Source: Paenibacillus_E qinlingensis
GTDB taxonomy: Bacteria > Bacillota > Bacilli > Paenibacillales > NBRC-103111
Assembly (NCBI RefSeq): GCF_028746185.1
Contig: NZ_JAQIVH010000041.1
Coordinates: forward strand, 306,011-370,010
Direction of reading: 5' to 3'
Length of the DNA: 64,000 nt
A program made the position numbers and the translations under genes. The notes under the pieces were generated by a model. The model made no database searches. It was not told the origin of the DNA and saw only the letters and a program-made list of their open reading frames with translations. This document shows, in pieces, positions 44,291 to 52,214 of this stretch. Numbering within the stretch: the stretch's first letter is position 1; each line of letters starts with the position of its first letter.

Positions 44291-45288
44291 ATAAACGAAA
44301 CATCCACTCGTTCGTGATGCGTTTTCTCGAGGCTTACGACTGTACGATTTTAGAGAAAACACCTGCCTCCGTGACGGTTAAACTCTCTCCCGAGGCAGAT
44401 CGGGAAATGACGGGCCGCCCCTACTATTGGAGCTTCATTGAGCGAACAGGCGCTGCTGCCGAAACGATGACGTATAAATTCGTAATCGATCCGGAGCAAA
44501 TGAAGCTGGAAACGAAACCGAAACCCGCGGCCGTGACCGCTGTCCAAAGCCCTCCGTCCACCGGTTATGGGCCTTCGGGCACAGGCGGTGTTGGTGCTCC
44601 TGCAGGCAGTGCGCCCGACAGCATACTCGGGCGTTATTTCGGCTTCGTTCCGACGACCATCACTGCGCGAATTCCACAAGATGATGTCACCTTCGGCAGT
44701 CGGCGACTCGATCAAATCTTCGGTATCGTTCGCGAACGCGGTCGATTCATTCACTTATTCGAAGAGCCCTTTCCGACGGGGGCTACGTATCATGCTTCTC
44801 TCGTCTACAATACGTGGCTCTGTGTGAACTACAAGGTTGAGCTTCTCTGTGACCGGAAGCGGACAGAAATTCATTCCCTTGCGATCCAGCTGGGTACTGG
44901 TGAAATACGCGAGCATTTTCATAAGCAAATGCTTACGAAAAGTTTGTCCCCAAAGCTCCCGGCGAATAGTCACATCTTGCCAGACACGATTTCCATCCCG
45001 AAGGCAATCAATGCCTTAGAGATGATGCTCGAGCGCAAAGTCAGCACCTACGATCACCGCTGGGCCGATGAGGCGAATGCCCGGCATCGCAGTGAAATCG
45101 ATCGTGTGGAGGGCTACTACAACGGCCTATTGCTTGCAGCAGAACCTGACAAAAGAGACGAAATCGAAATTCAATGTCGGAATCGCTTGGAAGAGATCGA
45201 TTGGCAGCATAAGCCGCGGATCGCTGTCTCCGTCATCAATGGCGGACTATTTCACTTAAATGCGAGCCGAAACGCATCCAGAAACTGA
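44287..45288 (+). CDS. yqhG: YqhG family protein
   Basis: This conserved Firmicute protein of unknown function is translationally coupled to yqhH. Its N-terminus (MNKRNIHSFVMRFLEAYDC, VTVKLSPEADREMTGRPYYW) and the middle part TTITARIPQDDVTFGSRRLDQ are typical. It is 333 residues, longer than the Bacillus protein, mainly because of a Pro/Gly/Ala-rich insert at about 78-110. It is soluble with charged helices near the C-terminus. The pairing with a helicase suggests a joint role in DNA or RNA handling (inference). Confidence 0.88.
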   Translation: MNKRNIHSFVMRFLEAYDCTILEKTPASVTVKLSPEADREMTGRPYYWSFIERTGAAAETMTYKFVIDPEQMKLETKPKPAAVTAVQSPPSTGYGPSGTGGVGAPAGSAPDSILGRYFGFVPTTITARIPQDDVTFGSRRLDQIFGIVRERGRFIHLFEEPFPTGATYHASLVYNTWLCVNYKVELLCDRKRTEIHSLAIQLGTGEIREHFHKQMLTKSLSPKLPANSHILPDTISIPKAINALEMMLERKVSTYDHRWADEANARHRSEIDRVEGYYNGLLLAAEPDKRDEIEIQCRNRLEEIDWQHKPRIAVSVINGGLFHLNASRNASRN

Positions 45289-45404
45289 CGCTAGTCGCTA
45301 AAACCTCGCAAATAACCCGCAACAGGTTCTAACATTCTTTTTAAAGCATAAACATTACAATAGTCACATACACTAAGAGGTTAGCGAGAGGCAGGTGAAC
45401 GAAG

Positions 45405-46349
45405 ATGAAGTCGTGGACCACTTGGACAGCCACTTGTATGATTTTGTGCAGTATTGGCTTCATGCCCCTACACACTTCAGCTGTTGACAACATAGGCGGG
45501 ACAAGCCCTACTCAGGCGCAAGTGAAAGAACCTAATAAAGCAGTAGCCTCAACCCCGGACTTGACGAGCGCATCATCATTCGATTCAACGATCAAGAAGT
45601 GGCAGTCTACGCTTGCGAAGGAAGAAGGTTTTGCAGGCTGGATGAACGCACGCTGGAACAGCTATCCGCTTGGACCTGGGACCCATGGCTGGGTCGTCAT
45701 CCTCACCGACCAAGGTCATGAAGTGGGCTACATGATTGTGCATGCCACTGACTCTGGCGGGTTCCGTTTGACCGAATATGGGACAGGCCAATCTCCGCTA
45801 TTTAGTTTAGCTACGTTGTATCGCTCTCTGATACAACAAGAACTCATCCCTTCTACAACTTTATACAACGATTTTGTGCAAAATGAAAAGATCATCGAAG
45901 ACCGCTTATATATGGATACCCTTACTTCTGTTTGGAAAATCGAGCAGGGTGGCGAGACCTATTATCTCGATGCCAAATCAGGAGAATTGCTTCCGCTCAC
46001 GGAGGATCCAACACCACGTATGGTGTATGATCTTAGTCACTCATCTGATTTGTCGCATGGTACTGCTCAAAGCCTGATTCGCCCCCCATTTGATCCTTAT
46101 GAGCGGATGCCATGGATTAAAGGCACACCGTTGCAAGTGTCAACTTTGCCTGAGCTCCAGATTGCTCTTGAGCAGCAAGGTGATCTGACCTACGTCACGG
46201 AGTTGTATGATGATCAGGTGACGATGCCGTTAACGGTATTAGGTTATCAACAATGGATATATGGGGATAACTATCTCATACTCGAGCATGATGGCCCGCG
46301 ATATGTGCTACTGGATGCTTCGCTTGGGCTTGGGAAGATTTATCCGTAG
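45405..46349 (+). CDS. Secreted protein of unknown function
   Basis: The 314-residue product begins with a signal peptide (MKSWTTWTATCMILCS, cleavage likely after TSA at about 26) followed by a Ser/Thr/Pro-rich spacer. The mature part repeats short beta-strand motifs (GWVVILTDQGHEVGYMIVH, TYYLDAKSGELLPL) reminiscent of PepSY- or peptidase-propeptide-like folds, but I cannot assign a family. A GGTGA-type site precedes the ATG. It is monocistronic, 116 nt after yqhG. It is likely exported and may act at the cell wall. Confidence 0.75.
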   Translation: MKSWTTWTATCMILCSIGFMPLHTSAVDNIGGTSPTQAQVKEPNKAVASTPDLTSASSFDSTIKKWQSTLAKEEGFAGWMNARWNSYPLGPGTHGWVVILTDQGHEVGYMIVHATDSGGFRLTEYGTGQSPLFSLATLYRSLIQQELIPSTTLYNDFVQNEKIIEDRLYMDTLTSVWKIEQGGETYYLDAKSGELLPLTEDPTPRMVYDLSHSSDLSHGTAQSLIRPPFDPYERMPWIKGTPLQVSTLPELQIALEQQGDLTYVTELYDDQVTMPLTVLGYQQWIYGDNYLILEHDGPRYVLLDASLGLGKIYP

Positions 46350-46400
46350 TCAGAGGGAACTAGGATACGCTATTTTGTAGTTTTGCGCCAAATAGGTTCC

Positions 46401-46484
46401 GAAGGGGAACGTCAGTGACTTATCTAGCCGAAAATCGCAGGAAACTGGCAAAATCGGATAAATAGAGCACTCTCGTTCCCCTTC
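46401..46484. repeat. 11-bp perfect inverted repeat in the spacer
   Basis: GAAGGGGAACG (46401-46411) and CGTTCCCCTTC (46474-46484) are exact complements 62 nt apart. The spacer 46350-46613 has no gene. It resembles in style the repeat at 41138-41244 and may be a small non-autonomous element. Confidence 0.6.
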
Positions 46485-46613
46485 TTGCTAAAATGATTCG
46501 ATTTTAATGTGAATAGCACACCTACGATCCCTTCATCATTTATGATTCGCATAACGTGTGATCTCTGATGGCATACTTGACACCATTTAATCAAACTGTT
46601 ATCTGTTCATAAC

Positions 46614-46666
46614 AAAAAGTGGCTGATCACATGTAGAAGATTCTACAAGGTGACAGCCACTTTTTT
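46614..46666. terminator. Bidirectional terminator between convergent genes
   Basis: AAAAAGTGGCTG and CAGCCACTTTTT pair fully, and an inner stem TGTAGAA/TTCTACA sits in the loop. Runs of A and T at the two ends serve both the secreted-protein gene and yqzE. Confidence 0.88.
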
Positions 46667-46682
46667 GCACATTATACCCCGC

Positions 46683-46874
46683 TCATTTTCTCGACTTCGT
46701 CCGCCCGAACAGCATCCGTGTCGCTAATGGCAGCATCCCAAACCAACGCGTTTGCCAACCCTCACGTTGTTCCTTCATCGACGCTTTGGCTTGTTGACGA
46801 ACTTCCTTCGGCGTGTCGATATAGGTAACGACTTGTTGGGTTATGTACTTCACAAGATCATCGCTTTTTGCCAT
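46683..46874 (-). CDS. yqzE: YqzE family protein
   Basis: This 63-residue protein matches YqzE by the start DDLVKYITQQVVTYIDTPKE followed by a basic region and a short hydrophobic end (FGMLPLATRMLF). In B. subtilis yqzE lies between the comG operon and the yqhG region, so its place here fits the conserved neighbourhood. The function is unknown. AGGTGGGCG precedes the ATG. Confidence 0.85.
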   Translation of the reverse strand: MAKSDDLVKYITQQVVTYIDTPKEVRQQAKASMKEQREGWQTRWFGMLPLATRMLFGRTKSRK

Positions 46875-46964
46875 ACGCCCACCTGCCTTTACCCTTATTG
46901 TAACCAGAGCAACAAGGCTTTAAACTACACGAAGACAGGTGGCAGGCCGCTTACTTATTGCCAT

Positions 46965-47246
46965 TCACGCTGGTTTTCCGCCGCTCTCCGCAATAATTTT
47001 ATCAGCAAACGATTTAATCGTGCCGCAGCCTAACAGCATTGGCTTATTGTCACATTGCAACAGCAAGGTCTGAGCGCTCGTATCCCAGGCATATTGGAAG
47101 CCAACATTCATGCTGACGACTGAAATCGTGAATTTGCCTGATGCTGTGTTAGGAATAGCAAACCCTTGCCTCCTACCGACCTGCTGCAGTGCTCTGAATA
47201 CGGAAGGCGAAATCCCTTTATACATCCATGTGCTACAAGTTGCCAT
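46965..47246 (-). CDS. Hypothetical small protein
   Basis: The ATG at 47244-47246 (MATCSTWMYKG) has AGAGGTGAG 7 nt upstream; an upstream start at 47267 lies inside that site. The 93-residue product is probably soluble and beta-rich, with four Cys including MLLGCGTI near the end. The family is not recognised. It lies 90 nt upstream of yqzE on the same strand and may be co-transcribed with it. Confidence 0.7.
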   Translation of the reverse strand: MATCSTWMYKGISPSVFRALQQVGRRQGFAIPNTASGKFTISVVSMNVGFQYAWDTSAQTLLLQCDNKPMLLGCGTIKSFADKIIAESGGKPA

Positions 47247-47413
47247 AGGTTTTCTCACCTCTTTCAAATAGGATCATTAAATTGTATGAGGCAAGAGCTG
47301 AAATCGTGCTTATTTCCCCAAAAAGCCTATCGCCGGATCGTTGCATTTGCTTCTAATCTCGTCCAACAAACATAAGCTAGAGTAACTAGAGAGAGAAAGA
47401 GGTGTTGGTTTGA

Positions 47414-47638
47414 ATGTGGGAACTAATGCTTGCAACCGAGCAGCTTGAGATTTATATGGATGAAGTTAATCTTAGACTCGAGATCCGAATAAAGTCAGAT
47501 CGGGATTTAGTACCTTTAACAATTCGTATGAACCATACAGATTTGACCCAGTTAATCTATACCCTGCTGGAAATCAATCGCAGCTTTCGAGGAGATGTTC
47601 CTTTTTTTCATACGAAAAAGCTGCCAGGCAAAGCCTAG
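47414..47638 (+). CDS. Hypothetical small protein
   Basis: The 74-residue frame starts at ATG after AGAGGTG (9-nt spacing). It is acidic to neutral with one LRLEIRIKSDRDLVPLTIR strand pattern and no membrane segment. A strong terminator follows 10 nt later, so it is a complete transcription unit. I do not recognise the family. Confidence 0.65.
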   Translation: MWELMLATEQLEIYMDEVNLRLEIRIKSDRDLVPLTIRMNHTDLTQLIYTLLEINRSFRGDVPFFHTKKLPGKA

Positions 47639-47647
47639 CCCAGCAGC

Positions 47648-47704
47648 AAAAAAGCACGATGCACTCCCCCACTTCCTGTGGTTCGGAGCCATCGTGCTTT
47701 TTAT
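47648..47704. terminator. Bidirectional terminator
   Basis: AAAAAGCACGATG and CATCGTGCTTTTT form a 13-bp stem with partial inner pairing. It serves the small gene at 47414 and the convergent Bax-inhibitor-1 gene. Confidence 0.88.
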
Positions 47705-47729
47705 ATCATCGTGGTGTGTAAAACTGATG

Positions 47730-48383
47730 TTAGTTTCTGTTGATTCCCGCGATTGAAGCAATGAAACGCAGAATATAAAGGAACAAGTTAATAAAATCCA
47801 GATAAATATTCAATGCAGCAAGTGGAACAGCTTCCGCTGCAACACCGTTACGATATTGAGCCACATCGTAGAGAACCCAGCCGCTAAAGATCAGAATCCC
47901 CACCATGGACCATACCAAGTTCATCATGGATCCAAAATGTAAGAACATACCGAGCACACTCATGAGAACAAGACCAATTGTTCCTGCAAACAAGAATCCG
48001 CCTAAGAAGCTGAAATCACGTTGGGAACGGTGAGCATAGAAGGCCAAAGAGCCGAAAATCGCTGCCGTTGCAAAGAAGGCACCCGACACCACGCTAGCCC
48101 CTAGCTGACCACCGTAAGCCATGATGACCGGATATAGCGTCACGCCTGAAATGGCTGTAAATGCGTATAGAAAACCGTAGCCAATATTTTTGCCGCGAAT
48201 TCGAATCACGATAGCGGCTACGAGCATCGCGACCTCTGCAATGACGAAAAGCATAACCATGGATGGCGGTACAACCATCGCACCGATCAATGTTCCAAGA
48301 AATGAAACTAATAGGGAAATGGCAAACGTTTGAAGCACGTGTGCAAAGCTGCCGGATTGTGTGATCGTAACTGTTCTATCCAT
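47730..48383 (-). CDS. Bax inhibitor-1/YccA family membrane protein
   Basis: The ATG at 48381-48383 (MDRTVTITQSG) has AAAGGAG 9 nt upstream and is preferred to 48419. The 217-residue product has about seven membrane segments and the family pattern near the end (VWSMVGILIFSGWVLYDVAQ, then LYLDFIN-like DFINLFLYILR). Bacterial members such as YetJ are pH-sensitive calcium leak channels. The two Asp residues of the pore (YDVAQ and LDFIN regions) are present. It is monocistronic. Confidence 0.92.
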   Translation of the reverse strand: MDRTVTITQSGSFAHVLQTFAISLLVSFLGTLIGAMVVPPSMVMLFVIAEVAMLVAAIVIRIRGKNIGYGFLYAFTAISGVTLYPVIMAYGGQLGASVVSGAFFATAAIFGSLAFYAHRSQRDFSFLGGFLFAGTIGLVLMSVLGMFLHFGSMMNLVWSMVGILIFSGWVLYDVAQYRNGVAAEAVPLAALNIYLDFINLFLYILRFIASIAGINRN

Positions 48384-48478
48384 GAAATTCAGCTCCTTTA
48401 GATATAAAGAAATGTACAATCTATCCTATGTATTATACCTGACATTCATGAAAATCGCTACAGGGTGGCGGTTGGACA

Positions 48479-48518
48479 TGAAAACACCCTTCTCTAATAT
48501 GTCAGAGAAGGGTGTTTC
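48479..48518 (-). terminator. Terminator of the tRNA-Leu gene
   Basis: AAACACCCTTCTCT and AGAGAAGGGTGTTT are exact complements with an 8-nt loop and end in a T-run on the minus strand, 6 nt after the tRNA. Confidence 0.9.
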
Positions 48519-48523
48519 ATTGA

Positions 48524-48607
48524 TGCGATCAAGAGGACTCGAACCTCCACGGGGGTAAGCCCACACGGACCTGAACCGTGCGCGTCTGCCAATTCCGCCA
48601 TGATCGC
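48524..48607 (-). tRNA. tRNA-Leu (anticodon CAG)
   Basis: The minus strand folds into a class II tRNA: acceptor GCGATCA/TGATCGC plus discriminator A, anticodon stem CACGG/CCGTG with loop TTCAGGT, a long variable arm and T-arm GGAGG-TTCGAGT-CCTCT. The long variable arm and the CAG anticodon give Leu. CCA is not encoded. It has its own promoter and terminator. Confidence 0.95.
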
Positions 48608-48619
48608 GTTTACAAAATT

Positions 48620-48649
48620 AATATACCATGTGACCCAAAAGCTCGTCAA
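48620..48649 (-). promoter_or_regulatory. Promoter of tRNA-Leu
   Basis: On the minus strand TTGACG, an 18-bp spacer and TATATT lie 12 nt upstream of the tRNA 5' end. Confidence 0.7.
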
Positions 48650-48719
48650 TGAAACTTTTGACAACAATGCATAATTCCATGGCCACTTCCTAACCCTAAT
48701 CCCAAAGGAGGTATGATCT

Positions 48720-48905
48720 ATGGATGAAGAAGAAATCAAAGCATTAGAGCCGAAATATACAGGCAATCAGCGTCATTTAACCGAGGGTGAAGCAGAGGGG
48801 ATCGTTCACGATCCGAATTTCAAAAACGAGAATGAAGATGACGATATCTCTGATATCGACGCGCTTGCGGCAGGCCTCGGCTTTGGCGTGTTCCGCAGAA
48901 CGTAG
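48720..48905 (+). CDS. Small acidic hypothetical protein
   Basis: The 61-residue product is strongly acidic (MDEEEIKALEPKY, ENEDDDISDIDALAAG) with a basic end (FRRT). AAAGGAGG lies 8 nt before the ATG and a terminator follows at once, so expression is well supported although no family is recognised. Confidence 0.75.
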   Translation: MDEEEIKALEPKYTGNQRHLTEGEAEGIVHDPNFKNENEDDDISDIDALAAGLGFGVFRRT

Positions 48906-48927
48906 CTAATCCAACTGCACAAACGAG

Positions 48928-48968
48928 GAGGGTTCCTAAGCCACTATTGTGGAGGGGGCCCTCTTTTT
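48928..48968 (+). terminator. Terminator of the small acidic protein gene
   Basis: GAGGGTTCCT pairs with AGGGGGCCCTC (with G-U pairs), with inner CCAC/GTGG, followed by TTTTTG. Confidence 0.8.
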
Positions 48969-49152
48969 GTAATGTGGTTCGGGGGCATGGGAGTTCGCTG
49001 CGATCTACCTTGAAACCAATGCTCCAAACCACTCTGTTCATGAACACTGCTGCGATGCCTAGCAAAAGTGCAAAAAAGCAACCTTTTTTATCGGAACAGC
49101 CTATCGATTTAAAATAAGTGCAAAAAGTGATCACCAGTAGAGTGCGGAGGTG

Positions 49153-49335
49153 AAGCGTGTTTTTCACCGTTGCAGCGCCACGGGCTGGCGATCCTCTTCC
49201 ATTTCGCCGCTGTAAGCGTGTTTTTCACCGTTGCAGCGCCACGGGCTGGCGATTCTCTTCCATTTCGCCGCTGTAAGCGTGTTTTCCACCGTTACAGCAC
49301 CATGAGCTGGCGATTCTCTTCCATTTCACCGCTGA
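49153..49335. repeat. Three tandem 61-bp repeats
   Basis: Units start at 49153, 49214 and 49275, each beginning AAGCGTGTTTT and ending near CGCCGCTGT. Units one and two differ at one internal base; unit three has several changes. Each contains CGCCA-n-TGGCG, a possible hairpin. As 61 is not a multiple of three, no single frame repeats. They sit in the gap after the cbiZ gene on the minus strand. Confidence 0.9.
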
Positions 49336-49343
49336 CATCCACG

Positions 49344-50150
49344 TTATCCCTGCGAGTGCCCCCCAACGCGCCTGCTCATTTCAAGCTCATATAACTCTCT
49401 AGAAGCTAGAATAGCTTCATGAACCGTTCTGCCAATCAAGTACCCCAGCGTCGTCGCTGTACCTGCATAGCGGTATGTCGTTCCTCTGCCTGTTGCAGCA
49501 ATTAACACGGCATCTGTCGTTGTTCCTGTTGCGATTTGACCATCCACGGTGATGTTCAATGCCTGCAGAGCGGCAGCTTTGGCTTCCGTCGCGGTAATAA
49601 CTGCATTCACCATGGCCGCATCCGTCAAACTACCTTCGATGACCACAATCGTATTAATCGTGCCCGGATAGAGCGAAGCTGCTGGCAATACGGCACCAGC
49701 TCGCGCTTTATTCCCCAGTCCGACAGTCACCCATGCAGCAACACGAAGTGATTCGTCTTCCTTTACCTCGTTTAGCTCATCTTCACGTTGAACACTACAT
49801 TCTTCCTCAGGTGGCCAAGCTAACTCCTTGAATCCAACATCCTTTACCCACGCCGCGGTGAGCATCCCTGCCGTATCAGAAGGTTCCAGCCCTTCTCGGC
49901 CAATAAAAGCCTCCATCTCTACCAACGGGTCGGTCTCGTTATACGTCTTGTCCACTTGTCGATTCATCAACACCCGATGGTGGCCAAAACCACCGCCCCA
50001 CGGTGAGGAATTCAATGTTCGCAGTAGATTCTCACTTGATATCGCCATATACCGACCATGCGACGATATCACTTGCTTCATCTCAACACCAGCTATTAAA
50101 CTTCTAGCTGAAGTTCGCTCTCCCTCACTCTGCATCATCGGATAAATCAT
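49344..50150 (-). CDS. cbiZ: Adenosylcobinamide amidohydrolase CbiZ
   Basis: CbiZ hydrolyses adenosylcobinamide to adenosylcobyric acid, so that foreign corrinoids can be rebuilt into the cell's own cobamide. Family motifs are NSSPWGGGFGHHRVLMNRQV, DTAGMLTAAWV, TINTIVVIEGSLTDAAMVNA, VITATEAKAAALQ and YAGTATTLGYLIG. The 268-residue frame overlaps the end of the upstream gene by 26 nt. Several ATG codons (50150, 50138, 50135) are possible starts and none has a strong ribosome site, so it is probably translationally coupled. No cobalamin riboswitch is seen. A B12-dependent reductase gene (nrdJ) lies in the same window. Confidence 0.88.
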   Translation of the reverse strand: MIYPMMQSEGERTSARSLIAGVEMKQVISSHGRYMAISSENLLRTLNSSPWGGGFGHHRVLMNRQVDKTYNETDPLVEMEAFIGREGLEPSDTAGMLTAAWVKDVGFKELAWPPEEECSVQREDELNEVKEDESLRVAAWVTVGLGNKARAGAVLPAASLYPGTINTIVVIEGSLTDAAMVNAVITATEAKAAALQALNITVDGQIATGTTTDAVLIAATGRGTTYRYAGTATTLGYLIGRTVHEAILASRELYELEMSRRVGGHSQG

Positions 50151-50388
50151 CCGGCGTTATCGTTTCCTGAGGCAACATGAACGCTGGCGGCCTTTCATTC
50201 TCATAAGGCTGATATACGTATCCGCGGGCCAGCTTGACGACTCTTCGGTTTTTTTTGCGAATAAGAACCGTCTCATCATCCCAAGCCACAACAATGCCTC
50301 GAACATCGTTCGTCGGGCTTACATCTCGTATTACTCGCAGCAATGTGCTATCTACGCGATATTGATCCAATTGGTCTTCCGAAATCAT
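50125..50388 (-). CDS. Hypothetical small protein upstream of cbiZ
   Basis: The 87-residue product is soluble and basic in the middle (DDETVLIRKKNRRVVKLARG) and acidic at the end. TGGAGGTG precedes the ATG at a 9-nt distance. The sequence pattern resembles a small beta-barrel, but no family is recognised. It overlaps the start of cbiZ by 26 nt and very likely shares its transcript. Confidence 0.7.
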   Translation of the reverse strand: MISEDQLDQYRVDSTLLRVIRDVSPTNDVRGIVVAWDDETVLIRKKNRRVVKLARGYVYQPYENERPPAFMLPQETITPDDLSDDAE

Positions 50389-50565
50389 CTATATAGCACC
50401 TCCATTTTAGGCATGGTTATAATCAAACCGTTCTTCCTTAGCATACACCAAATTGCCATTCGGTGAAACTTTACATAAATCCGTTGATCTTCGGTTAACT
50501 TAACGAGGACGAGGCACGCGATAAGGCACAGGCTAACTCATGGCTACCGTAAGGGGGACATTCCA

Positions 50566-50883
50566 ATGGAGAAGAGAACGTACTACATCAATGTTGGCAC
50601 GGGAGAAGTACTCGAAGATAGCACAGCACTTGATTATGAATTTGAAATATCTGCAACGGAAGATGATGTCGCCAAGCTGCAGGAGCTTTTTGAGGAAACT
50701 GACAATTCATCTCAAGGCAGCTATGCGACTTCCTGGCTCCCCTGGAAAGTATATTACTCCAATGAAACGAATCAGGAATATGATTACTATTTAACCGAAG
50801 TATATCGTACGCTGCACCGACTTGGTTCTGAGCAAACCAAAAGGCATATTGAAACCATGAACGTGTTAGAAAATGGCATCTAG
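50566..50883 (+). CDS. Hypothetical protein
   Basis: The 105-residue product starts MEKRTYYINVGTGEVLED, contains acidic helices and no signal peptide or membrane segment. AAGGGGG lies 8 nt before the ATG. It is a complete unit with a terminator. The family is not recognised, although the start pattern (strand, Gly-Thr-Gly turn) looks conserved. Confidence 0.75.
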   Translation: MEKRTYYINVGTGEVLEDSTALDYEFEISATEDDVAKLQELFEETDNSSQGSYATSWLPWKVYYSNETNQEYDYYLTEVYRTLHRLGSEQTKRHIETMNVLENGI

Positions 50884-50903
50884 CCTTGAATTTGCCAAAC
50901 ATT

Positions 50904-50942
50904 AAAAGGCCAAGAATCCCTATGGAATTCATTGGCCTTTTT
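50904..50942. terminator. Bidirectional terminator
   Basis: AAAAGGCCAA pairs with TTGGCCTTTT, with inner GAAT-n-ATTC pairing. It lies between the convergent genes at 50566 and 50959. Confidence 0.88.
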
Positions 50943-50958
50943 GTCATATATGGTTTAT

Positions 50959-51285
50959 TTAACTTACATGCTCTTTCGAATCGTTCGTTTCAAACCAGAA
51001 ATCAAGGACTTTGCTTGACATCACACGTTTCTTAATATAATCCGATTGTGCAACAGAGAACTGCTGCTCCCACTCGATTGTTAGCTCCGTACAAAGCTTC
51101 ACGATTGTTAACAACTCGGACCAGGCTACATAGCGTTTATACCAGAAAAATTGAGGGTGTTCAATCATATACGGATACAGGTCATCAAACTCTGTATGTT
51201 TACAATCAAGCGCACGTTCAAAGTGAGTCTTTGCTTCCCCTAGCTTTGTCATAAAATAGTCAATGGAACCATTTTCGATACCCAT
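50959..51285 (-). CDS. Hypothetical protein
   Basis: The 108-residue product is helical and rich in aromatic residues (HPQFFWYKRYVAWSELL), soluble, with no recognised family. GGAGG lies 8 nt before the ATG. It lies 80 nt downstream of xpt on the same strand without a clear terminator between them, so it may be read from the xpt promoter. Confidence 0.7.
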   Translation of the reverse strand: MGIENGSIDYFMTKLGEAKTHFERALDCKHTEFDDLYPYMIEHPQFFWYKRYVAWSELLTIVKLCTELTIEWEQQFSVAQSDYIKKRVMSSKVLDFWFETNDSKEHVS

Positions 51286-51365
51286 AGATGTCAGCCTCCT
51301 CTCTTACCTTGTAATCATTATAAAGGATAAATCGGTTTCAGGGAAGTCATTCTCGTCATGTAAAA

Positions 51366-51935
51366 TCAGTCAAAAGTGATCTGCCCGTTGGCAAGTGAAG
51401 CAATTCGAGCGAGTGACTCTACGCGGATACCGCGTTCACGAATGGATTTTCCGCCATTTTGAAAGGATTTCTCGACAACAATCCCAACACCGACAAGTTC
51501 TGCTTCTGCTTTTTCCACAATGCGAATTAAGCCGCGTGCAGCATCCCCGTTAGCAATGAAATCATCAATCAACAGGATACGCTCCCCTTTACCAAGCAAA
51601 TGCGAGGACACCATAATATCAGTAACAATGCCTTTGGTAAAAGAAGGAACACGTTCACTATACGTATCTTGATCCATCGTCAACGTCTTCTTGCGACGAG
51701 CGAATACCATCGGGACACCAAGTTGCAAAGCCGTCGTATACGCAATAGGAATACCGGATGATTCCACAGTTAACACTTTGTCTGGCTTGGTCTCTCTAAA
51801 CAATCTTGCAAATTCTTTCCCCATCTCCATGATGAGAACAGGATCTACCTGGTGATTCAGAATAGCATCAAGTTTAAGTACTTGATCAGAAGCAACGACG
51901 CCGACCTCTAAGATCCGCTGTTTTAATAACTCCAT
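51366..51935 (-). CDS. xpt: Xanthine phosphoribosyltransferase
   Basis: The enzyme salvages xanthine to XMP with PRPP. The 189-residue length and the motifs KVLTVESSGIPIAYTTAL, VPMVFARRKK and the PRPP loop RILLIDDFIANGDAA are those of Xpt. AGGGGG precedes the ATG. Unlike in B. subtilis, no purine riboswitch is visible in the 280 nt upstream, and no xanthine permease (pbuX) follows. Confidence 0.93.
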   Translation of the reverse strand: MELLKQRILEVGVVASDQVLKLDAILNHQVDPVLIMEMGKEFARLFRETKPDKVLTVESSGIPIAYTTALQLGVPMVFARRKKTLTMDQDTYSERVPSFTKGIVTDIMVSSHLLGKGERILLIDDFIANGDAARGLIRIVEKAEAELVGVGIVVEKSFQNGGKSIRERGIRVESLARIASLANGQITFD

Positions 51936-52214
51936 GAAATCGGCCCCCTATAGCTGTCTATTATGAGTAAGTTACCATATTGCTCCCGCCTCTTTCAAGT
52001 CCATTTAGAAAATAACAAAAAACACTGAAACTTTTTGGGCTTCTGTGGTGTCTATATATATATGAGGATTTCATTCAATTGGAATTCGTTCTAGAATTGC
52101 TCACATTTGGGCACGAAGATGCATTGAAAACCTTCGATAAAACAGTATCATTAATCTTACTAATATTTTTCACTTCAATTACACACTTCAACTACTTTTC
52201 GGAGGAAAGGATAG

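Noticed and set aside
49153..49335. CRISPR array
   Set aside because: The repeats are directly joined 61-bp tandem units without unique spacers, and no cas genes are present.
51936..52214. Purine riboswitch before xpt
   Set aside because: It was looked for because B. subtilis xpt has one. The conserved core and paired loops are not present in this spacer.
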